A stretch of DNA of 6,513 bases, taken from contig JAGHSH010000004.1 in assembly GCA_018065965.1 (NCBI GenBank), forward strand, positions 1 through 6,513, in the 5' to 3' direction. The DNA is from Candidatus Apopatocola equi. GTDB lineage: Bacteria; Bacillota; Clostridia; Oscillospirales; Oscillospiraceae. The position numbers and the translations under genes were made by a program. A model generated the notes under the pieces. It searched no databases. It saw only the letters and a program-made list of their open reading frames with translations, and was not told the origin of the DNA. Shown here piece after piece: positions 1-4,404 of the stretch. Each line of letters starts with the position of its first letter. Position 1 is the stretch's first letter.

Positions 1-77
1 CGAACACGGAAGTTAAGCTCACCTGTGCCGACAATACTTGCTTGGCGACGAGCCGGGAAGATAGGTCAACGCCAACA
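1..77 (+). rRNA. rrf: 5S ribosomal RNA, 3' part (5' end outside window)
   Basis: The window opens inside a 5S rRNA. The stretch CGAACACGGAAGTTAAGCTC at the first bases is the highly conserved loop B/helix III region. It is followed by the GCCGA...TACTTG segment, the GGCGACGAGCC arm and the GGGAAGATAGGTC segment of the loop E/helix V side, in the order expected for a bacterial 5S. About 42 bases of the 5' end are missing by comparison with the usual 115-120 nt length. The exact 3' end is uncertain by a few bases because its helix I partner lies outside the window; GCCAAC near 71-76 is the probable 3' strand of helix I. A terminator follows within a few bases, so this is the distal end of an rRNA operon. 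Confidence 0.93.
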
Positions 78-81
78 CTGA

Positions 82-112
82 GCAGACATCCATTCGGGTG
101 TCTGCTTTTTTT
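82..112 (+). terminator. Rho-independent terminator of the rRNA operon
   Basis: GCAGACATCC pairs with GGGTGTCTGC over a 4-base ATTC loop (82-105, 10-bp stem with one G-T pair), followed directly by seven Ts at 106-112. It lies about 5 bases after the 5S 3' end, so it ends rRNA transcription before the small gene at 138. Confidence 0.93.
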
Positions 113-137
113 ATTTGGTAGTGTGGAAGAGGTCAAA

Positions 138-326
138 ATGAAAGAAGAAACTCTGATAAATCTCCTGAGCCTTGCGGCGGCTGCGCTTTGCCTTACCGGT
201 CTGGGTTTGCTGCTGGCCAATATATTCTTTGAAACGCAAACCAACCTTCTGCCTTATGCCCTGGGCTGCATCGTGCTTGCTAATCTGATGACGCTGCTGC
301 GAAATCTCCGGCAGAGAAAGAAATAA
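138..326 (+). CDS. Small two-helix membrane protein, unknown function (62 aa)
   Basis: The function is not recognised. The ATG at 138 is preceded by a good purine-rich Shine-Dalgarno, GGAAGAGG (125-132), five bases upstream, which decides the start. The open frame reaches back to 42, but that part runs through the 5S rRNA and its terminator and is not credible. The 62-aa product begins MKEETLINLL and has two hydrophobic segments, about residues 8-27 and 34-53, split by a short polar turn (FFETQTN). It ends in a basic tail (RNLRQRKK), so both ends are probably cytoplasmic. No clear promoter is visible in the 25 bases after the rRNA terminator, so expression may rely on read-through or a weak promoter. 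The downstream exporter has its own promoter, so a functional link is not implied. Confidence 0.65.
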   Translation: MKEETLINLLSLAAAALCLTGLGLLLANIFFETQTNLLPYALGCIVLANLMTLLRNLRQRKK

Positions 327-335
327 GCCGAATAC

Positions 336-364
336 TTGCAATCCCGCGGCGAATAGTGTAGAAT
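336..364 (+). promoter_or_regulatory. Sigma-A promoter for the EamA exporter gene
   Basis: TTGCAA (336-341), a 17-base spacer and TAGAAT (359-364) fit the housekeeping consensus well. Transcription would start near 371, giving a leader of about 20 bases that contains the GGAGG ribosome site at 381-385. It starts within ten bases of the small gene's stop codon, so the exporter can be transcribed independently. Confidence 0.75.
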
Positions 365-392
365 ATGGCATCCTGAACCCGGAGGCAACAGC

Positions 393-1256
393 ATGAAAAA
401 CGACAGACTCAAGCTCGTAACCGCCATGGTCATTTTTGGTACCATCGGGCTTCTTCGCCGTTCCATTCCCTGCGCATCCGCCGTAGTGGCTCTGGTACGC
501 GGTGTGGTTGGCACGGCCTTTCTGCTCTTTTGGCGAACCTTTCGGGGCAGACGCTTCCACTGGGCTGTGCTGAAGAATAATGCCCTTCTGCTTTTTCTTT
601 CCGGCGCGCTGATCGGCATCAACTGGGTCTGCCTTTTCGAGGCTTACAACTATACAGCGGTTTCCGTGGCTACGGTCTGCTACTATATGGCTCCTATTTT
701 CGTGATTCTCGCCTCGCCGCTGGTGCTTCGGGTGAAGCTCACGCTGCGCAAGGGGATCTGCGCTGCGGTGGCCTTTGGAGGCATGGTGCTCTCCTCCGGC
801 ATCGGCAGCGACGGCGGCGCAGCCTGGCGCGGGATCGGTCTGGCGCTGGCGGCGGCCGCCATGTATGCCTCCGTTATCCTGCTGAACAAGCGCATTGAGG
901 GCATGGAGGCCGAGGAGCGGACGGCTGTGCAGCTTTTTGCGGCTGCGCTGGTATTGCTGCCCTATGTGCTGCTGAAAACCGGCCTGCCCACCGCCGCAGA
1001 GCTGAGCGGTCAGGCAATCCTGCTGCTTCTGGTGGCCGGCATTCTCCATACGGGCGTAGCATATACCCTCTATTTCGGCTCGCTGGGCGGAGTCTCTGCC
1101 CAAAGCGCTGCGCTGCTGAGCTATATGGATCCTGTGGTCGCCCTGCTGCTCTCTGCTCTGGTATTGCAGGAAAAGCTGAGCCTTTTGGCCTGGGTGGGCG
1201 CTGGACTCGTGATCGCCGCTGCGGTGGCTTCCGAGCTGGGCGAGAGTGCAGATTAA
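393..1256 (+). CDS. EamA/DMT-family membrane transporter (287 aa)
   Basis: This is an inner-membrane carrier of the drug/metabolite transporter superfamily (EamA, RhaT-like). Members usually export or exchange amino acids, nucleotide-like compounds or other small metabolites; the substrate cannot be read from sequence. The 287-aa length is typical for the ten-helix type. Two EamA repeats are visible, about residues 5-135 and 147-283. Family hallmarks are the EAYNYTAVSVATVCYYMAP stretch in repeat 1 (83-101, with YYMAP at 97-101) and ALLSYMDPVVALLLSALVLQ in repeat 2 (240-259), followed by EKLS and a last helix. The ATG is fixed by GGAGG seven bases upstream. It has its own promoter and a terminator just after the stop, so it is probably monocistronic. 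The first repeat has a basic loop at 48-55 (RTFRGRRF), fitting the positive-inside rule. No truncation or frameshift is seen. Confidence 0.93.
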   Translation: MKNDRLKLVTAMVIFGTIGLLRRSIPCASAVVALVRGVVGTAFLLFWRTFRGRRFHWAVLKNNALLLFLSGALIGINWVCLFEAYNYTAVSVATVCYYMAPIFVILASPLVLRVKLTLRKGICAAVAFGGMVLSSGIGSDGGAAWRGIGLALAAAAMYASVILLNKRIEGMEAEERTAVQLFAAALVLLPYVLLKTGLPTAAELSGQAILLLLVAGILHTGVAYTLYFGSLGGVSAQSAALLSYMDPVVALLLSALVLQEKLSLLAWVGAGLVIAAAVASELGESAD

Positions 1257-1273
1257 AGTCAATTTTACGGAAT

Positions 1274-1303
1274 AAAAAAGGACTGCGAAAGCAGTCCTTT
1301 TTT
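1274..1303. terminator. Bidirectional Rho-independent terminator between convergent genes
   Basis: AAAAAAGGACTGC and GCAGTCCTTTTTT are perfect inverted repeats around a GAAA loop (1287-1290). The 7-bp GC-containing stem GGACTGC/GCAGTCC has As on one side and Ts on the other, so it ends in a U tract read from either strand. It lies 17 bases after the exporter stop and 7 bases from the lipoprotein stop, which converges from the right, and so serves both. Confidence 0.93.
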
Positions 1304-1310
1304 ATTCTTA

Positions 1311-2639
1311 TCAGGCAATCGCGGAGAGCGGCTGCAGGGTCCGGGGAGTGACTTCGCCCAGACCGGTGCCCACTTCCGTGAGCTGTCCGGCGCTGTATTC
1401 CTCAACCGCTTCAAAGCTGTCGTCTGCACCGGAGGAGCCGACGTGGTTGAAGGTGCTGCCGCTGACGGTGTAGAGCCGGTTGCGCTCGCCGCTCATGAAA
1501 ACCTGCTCCAGGAAGCCGAACTCATTCACGGTGTCCAGCTCCAGAACCAGCCCTCTCAGATAATCATTTTCATCCATGGCACCGAGGATCAGCTCCTTGA
1601 TGCCGTCGTTGTCCAGATCCTCAAAGCAGTAACCGACGGTCTCCGCAGTCAGATCGCCGACCATGAAGTTCAGACCGGCCTCCGTGAGCTCCCCACGATC
1701 CTTGCCGTCCCGGATGGCGGCGGCGTAGTCTGCCAGACGCTCCGCATAAGCATACTCACTGCCGGAGAGAGCCATGGCGGCGAAGAGCGTGGAAACCGTG
1801 GCGTTGTCCCAGGGGTAGTGCGCCGCAACAGCGCCGGCATCCTCCAGAATACCGATGCCGTTCTGAGCCAGAGAATCGAAGCAGCGCTTCACGCCCATGA
1901 GTTGGGCAGCGAACTTCACCTGATCTTCGGCAGAAAGGGCGGAGCCGAAGCGGAGAACCTCCTGCTCCACGGCCTCGGCGCTGGGATGCTCCTCCGTAAA
2001 GAGGTCAGCCAGTGCGGCAGCGCAGGCGGCGCCGGTCAGAGAGCTGCCGGAGCTGCCGGGGAAGTAGCTTTCCGTAAGATTCCGGAGAGCGTCCTGCAGG
2101 AAGCCGTCGGCCAGACCGTCCACCTCGCCCTGCACGGGGACATAGAGCTTGTTGGCCAGAGCAGTAAGCTCCGTTCCCACAGGGTTTTCCGTGCAGCTCA
2201 GATCGTACTGCACGCCGGGAACGATGTCATACCAGCTGATATCGCCCATCTCCTCGCTCATGCGGAGGGCGGCCGGGTTATAACCCACTTCCTCGCTGCT
2301 GGTCTCCACTGTCTGATAGTACAGGCCGGAGATGTCCGTCACAGCAGCAGGGGTGGCCACGCGATAGCGGTAGGGCTTGCCCTCAAAGCTGAACTGCACC
2401 TCAGCAATGTTCAGCTCGCCGGCATAGAGGAAAAAGCGGGCGTCCTCGTATTCCTGCATATAGCTGAGATCGATACCGACGGTCTGCAGCAGGGAATCCG
2501 GCGTTTCCTCGGTCATGGGGTTGACGATCGTTTCCGGTTCGCCCACATCAGGCGTCTCCGGGGCAGGCTCGTTTTTTGCGCAGGCAGCCAGTGACAGGCA
2601 GAGGCTGAGCGCCAGCAGTAAAGCAAGTATTTTTTTCAT
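1311..2639 (-). CDS. Secreted lipoprotein with a DxDxDG loop, unknown function (442 aa)
   Basis: This is a membrane-anchored surface lipoprotein; its specific role is not recognised. The N-terminus MKK plus a leucine-rich stretch ends in the lipobox LAAC (17-20), so signal peptidase II should cleave before Cys20. An acidic, Pro-rich linker follows (about 21-45). Residues about 38-150 (NPMTEE... YRYRV... ISGLYYQ... YDLSCTENP) resemble, from memory, a domain common in clostridial lipoproteins that starts NPxTE and includes an ISG motif; this is a weak call. Residues 160-330 are Ala/Glu-rich and probably helical. Residues 337-350 (GYCFEDLDNDGIKEL) form a calcium-type DxDxDG loop seen in FG-GAP-like secreted proteins. 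The frame stays open to 2999, but the ATG at 2639 is chosen for its signal peptide and the AAAGGA site ten bases upstream. The longer version would overlap the chrA gene and lie upstream of the promoter at 2710-2738. Confidence 0.9.
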   Translation of the reverse strand: MKKILALLLALSLCLSLAACAKNEPAPETPDVGEPETIVNPMTEETPDSLLQTVGIDLSYMQEYEDARFFLYAGELNIAEVQFSFEGKPYRYRVATPAAVTDISGLYYQTVETSSEEVGYNPAALRMSEEMGDISWYDIVPGVQYDLSCTENPVGTELTALANKLYVPVQGEVDGLADGFLQDALRNLTESYFPGSSGSSLTGAACAAALADLFTEEHPSAEAVEQEVLRFGSALSAEDQVKFAAQLMGVKRCFDSLAQNGIGILEDAGAVAAHYPWDNATVSTLFAAMALSGSEYAYAERLADYAAAIRDGKDRGELTEAGLNFMVGDLTAETVGYCFEDLDNDGIKELILGAMDENDYLRGLVLELDTVNEFGFLEQVFMSGERNRLYTVSGSTFNHVGSSGADDSFEAVEEYSAGQLTEVGTGLGEVTPRTLQPLSAIA

Positions 2640-2709
2640 GATGTTGATATCCTTTGTTATTTTATGTTCAGGAAGCTGCACGGGAATGTGAACTCCTGCA
2701 TCGAGCACT

Positions 2710-2738
2710 ATTATAATAAAAAACAAAGCGGAATACAA
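2710..2738 (-). promoter_or_regulatory. Sigma-A promoter for the lipoprotein gene
   Basis: On the minus strand TTGTAT (2738-2733), a 17-base T-rich spacer and a perfect TATAAT (2715-2710) are read in order. Transcription would start near 2703, leaving a leader of about 64 bases with AAAGGA before the ATG. The 190-base gap at 2640-2829 shows no clear terminator for the chr operon upstream, so some read-through into the lipoprotein is possible. Nothing else was seen in the gap. Confidence 0.82.
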
Positions 2739-2829
2739 GGGCATTACAGGATGTTCGTTCTTTGGACGCAGAAGTTTTACATTTGTTCCATATTTTCCCC
2801 AATACCGTGGTTCAACATTCTGAGGGAGC

Positions 2830-3393
2830 TCAGATCCCGTAGAGGATCGCCCCGCAGATGGCTGCGGTGCAGATGAGAGCAATGGGGGACGGCTTTTTAC
2901 GGAACAGCGGTTCTGCGCCGAACATAAGAAAGAGAGAAAGGGCGGTGATGACGAGTGCCCGCCAGTCTGCAGTGGGAGCGCTGAGGGAGAGGAACACATT
3001 TTTCAGAATCATCCAGACGCCCATGGCCAGCACGATCCCGATCACAGAAGGCTTCATTCCCCGCAGCAGAGCCTGCACATACCGGTTCTTCAGGGCATTT
3101 TTCAGCACGGCAGTCAGCAGCAGAATAATGAGAAAGCTGGGCAGCACCACTGCAAACGTTGCGAGGAGGGCACCGGGCAGCCCCGCCTCCTGACTGCCCA
3201 CAAAGGTAGCCAGATTGACCATGATGGGGCCCGGGGTGCTTTCACTGACGGCGATCATGGCACTCAGCTGCTCCTCTGTGAGCCAGCCATAGGAGAGTAC
3301 GATATCGCGGATGAGCGGCAGGGCACCGTAGGCGCCGCCGAAGGCAAAGCAGCCCACCCGCAGGAAGCCGAGAAACAGTTCCAGATAGGTCAT
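2830..3393 (-). CDS. ChrA-family chromate transporter, short form, second half (187 aa)
   Basis: This is a half-size member of the chromate ion transporter (CHR) family, the short-chain type in which two adjacent genes each encode one domain. The full-size protein carries both domains in about 400 aa; this one has 187. Hallmarks are the amphipathic start FLGFLRVGCFAFGGAYGALP (about 7-26) and the signature ESTPGPIMVNLATFVG (51-66), followed by hydrophobic helices at about 72-98, 113-132, 146-160 and 170-187. It is probably the C-domain partner (chr3C-like) because it is the second of the pair. The ATG overlaps the upstream chrA stop as ATGA (3390-3393), and GGGAGG lies six bases before the start, so translation is coupled. 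The proposed role is efflux of chromate or a similar oxyanion, jointly with the upstream half. The real substrate in an anaerobe is uncertain. Confidence 0.92.
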   Translation of the reverse strand: MTYLELFLGFLRVGCFAFGGAYGALPLIRDIVLSYGWLTEEQLSAMIAVSESTPGPIMVNLATFVGSQEAGLPGALLATFAVVLPSFLIILLLTAVLKNALKNRYVQALLRGMKPSVIGIVLAMGVWMILKNVFLSLSAPTADWRALVITALSLFLMFGAEPLFRKKPSPIALICTAAICGAILYGI

Positions 3394-3962
3394 TTTGTGC
3401 CTCCCTTCTGTGCGCCGCTGCCCTGAATGAGGAATACGCTCAGACTCACCAGTCCGCCCAGAAGCATGACCGCCACGGAGCTGAGCCGGAGAGAGAAGGC
3501 ATTCACACAGAGCATCAGACAGCAGGCTCCCAGCATAAGCAGCCGGGGCAAGGGCTTTTTCTGCATCTTTTTGATCATGGTCACGGCCGCGTCCAGAATC
3601 AGAACGCCCACCGCCAGCTTGATGCCCTTGAAGGCATTGGCAAACCAGACCAGGGTCAGGAAGCGGTCAAAATAGAGGCTGATGAGATAGATGATCACAA
3701 AAGAGGGGAGTATCATGCCCAGCGTGGCCAGCAGCGCTCCCAACAGCCCCCCACGCCGGTAGCCCACAAAGGTGGCGCAGTTGATGGCAATGGGGCCGGG
3801 GGTGGACTCCGCAATGACGGTGATGTTCATCATGTCATCATGGGTGATCCACTGCTTTTTCTCCACCACGGCGTGCTCGATCATGGCGATCATGGCATAG
3901 CCGCCGCCAAAGGTGAAGAGGCCGATTTTCGCAAATTCCAGCAGCAATTCAAAATAGATCAT
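3390..3962 (-). CDS. ChrA-family chromate transporter, short form, first half (190 aa)
   Basis: This is the first of the two half-size CHR-family membrane proteins (chr3N-like by position). It shows the family start FAKIGLFTFGGGYAMIAMI (about 10-28), the conserved region around W38 (EKKQWITHDDM), and the signature AESTPGPIAINCATFVGYRR (51-70). Hydrophobic segments follow at about 74-98, 105-128, 140-156 and 161-180. The two halves share the FGG...ESTPGP...ATFVG layout but are clearly diverged, as expected for a heteromeric pair of opposite membrane orientation. The ATG overlaps the regulator's stop as ATGA (3959-3962), and AAGGAG lies eight bases upstream, inside the regulator gene. It is an oxyanion exporter subunit, regulated from the operator at 4331-4356. 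In Bacillus subtilis the comparable ywrB-ywrA pair is linked to an Lrp-type regulator, not an ArsR type. Confidence 0.93.
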   Translation of the reverse strand: MIYFELLLEFAKIGLFTFGGGYAMIAMIEHAVVEKKQWITHDDMMNITVIAESTPGPIAINCATFVGYRRGGLLGALLATLGMILPSFVIIYLISLYFDRFLTLVWFANAFKGIKLAVGVLILDAAVTMIKKMQKKPLPRLLMLGACCLMLCVNAFSLRLSSVAVMLLGGLVSLSVFLIQGSGAQKGGTK

Positions 3963-4282
3963 GGTTCCTTCTCCTTATATTCGCACTGACATTCCCGCAC
4001 CGTCCGATCCAATACCCGGCTGCGCTCCGCCATGGCGTTCAGCTCCCCGGAGAGAAGCTCCAGTGCAGCCTGAGACGGGTAGAAATGGGTGTGGTAGCCA
4101 TACTGCTCGGCATACACCGGCCCGGCCTCCCGCATCTGCTTGAGGTGCTGAGATACGGCGGACTCCGTGATGCCCAGCTTTCGGGAAAGAGAGCGCACGC
4201 AGTGCCTGCGCTCCAGCAGCGCTCGCAGGATCGCCAAACGCTTCGGTTCCCCCAGGAGACGAAGCAGACAGTCAAAATCCAT
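3959..4282 (-). CDS. ArsR/SmtB-family winged-helix repressor of the chrA pair (107 aa)
   Basis: This is a small winged helix-turn-helix protein of the ArsR/SmtB type, which normally binds DNA as a dimer and lets go on binding a metal, metalloid or other inducer. An N-terminal helix with LLGEPKRLAILRAL (about 9-22) precedes the HTH (about 29-54, recognition helix TESAVSQHLKQMREA) and the beta-wing (VYAEQYGYHTHFYPS, about 56-70). A helical C-terminus ends in ECQCEYKEKEP. Cysteines are C5, C28 (start of the HTH region, where ArsR sensors have ELCVC) and C98/C100 (CxC near the end). These could form a thiol sensor site, but the standard CxC at the HTH is not intact. The ATG at 4282 is chosen because GAGG (4294-4291) lies eight bases upstream; the in-frame GTG at 4291 sits inside that ribosome site. 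The stop overlaps the chrA start by four bases. It probably represses its own operon. Confidence 0.92.
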   Translation of the reverse strand: MDFDCLLRLLGEPKRLAILRALLERRHCVRSLSRKLGITESAVSQHLKQMREAGPVYAEQYGYHTHFYPSQAALELLSGELNAMAERSRVLDRTVRECQCEYKEKEP

Positions 4283-4315
4283 AGTTTTCACCTCGTTTAT
4301 TTTAGCGTGCGCTTC

Positions 4316-4344
4316 ATTATATCGCGCGTGTTTATTTCAGTCAA
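4316..4344 (-). promoter_or_regulatory. Sigma-A promoter of the arsR-chrA-chrA operon
   Basis: Read on the minus strand: TTGACT (4344-4339), a 17-base spacer and TATAAT (4321-4316), close to the ideal consensus. Transcription would start near 4309, giving a leader of about 27 bases that holds the GAGGTG ribosome site. Such a strong promoter fits a gene set that is kept off by a repressor. Confidence 0.92.
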
Positions 4345-4356
4345 GACTGAAATAAA
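4331..4356. promoter_or_regulatory. Perfect 12-2-12 inverted repeat, probable ArsR operator
   Basis: TTTATTTCAGTC (4331-4342) and GACTGAAATAAA (4345-4356) are exact inverted copies separated by AA. The centre of symmetry lies inside the -35 hexamer (4339-4344), so a bound dimer would block RNA polymerase. ArsR/SmtB-family operators are known as 12-2-12 inverted repeats, usually imperfect and AT-rich. The two-base gap and the lack of a U tract after it on the minus strand argue against a terminator. Assignment to the neighbouring ArsR protein is inference from position and geometry. Confidence 0.85.
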
Positions 4357-4389
4357 AGAAATATCCCCGGAGCGAAAGGCTCCGGGGAT
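4350..4389 (-). terminator. Rho-independent terminator of the beta-helix protein gene
   Basis: On the minus strand ATCCCCGGAGC (4389-4379) pairs perfectly with GCTCCGGGGAT (4373-4363) over a five-base CTTTC loop. The 11-bp GC-rich stem is followed by the U-rich tail ATTTCTTTTATT (from 4362). It lies 15 bases after the stop codon at 4405. The tail overlaps the distal arm of the chr operator, so the two transcription units are packed with almost no spare DNA. Confidence 0.9.
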
Positions 4390-4404
4390 CTGTACATATG
4401 AACC

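Noticed and set aside
42..137. N-terminal extension of the small membrane protein to 42
   Set aside because: The extension would be encoded by the 5S rRNA and its terminator hairpin.
111..1262. Long minus-strand open frame opposite the EamA exporter (383 aa)
   Set aside because: It is antisense to a clear membrane transporter, has a His/Gln/Arg-rich composition with no recognisable domain, and would run through the rRNA terminator side. It is a mirror of high-GC coding sequence.
1443..2594. Long plus-strand open frame opposite the lipoprotein (383 aa)
   Set aside because: It is antisense to the lipoprotein, which has a signal peptide, promoter and ribosome site; the antisense product has no coherent domain.
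2640..2999. 120-residue N-terminal extension of the lipoprotein
   Set aside because: It would bury the signal peptide, overlap the downstream end of the chrA gene and lie upstream of the lipoprotein's own promoter; the ATG at 2639 has a ribosome site.
4283..4291. GTG start of the ArsR gene at 4291
   Set aside because: The GTG is part of the GAGGTG ribosome site for the ATG at 4282, which has the normal spacing.
4331..4356. Palindrome as a transcription terminator
   Set aside because: The centre is only two bases, the bases after it on the minus strand (ACACGCGCG) are not a U tract, and a better terminator for the upstream gene lies at 4350-4389.
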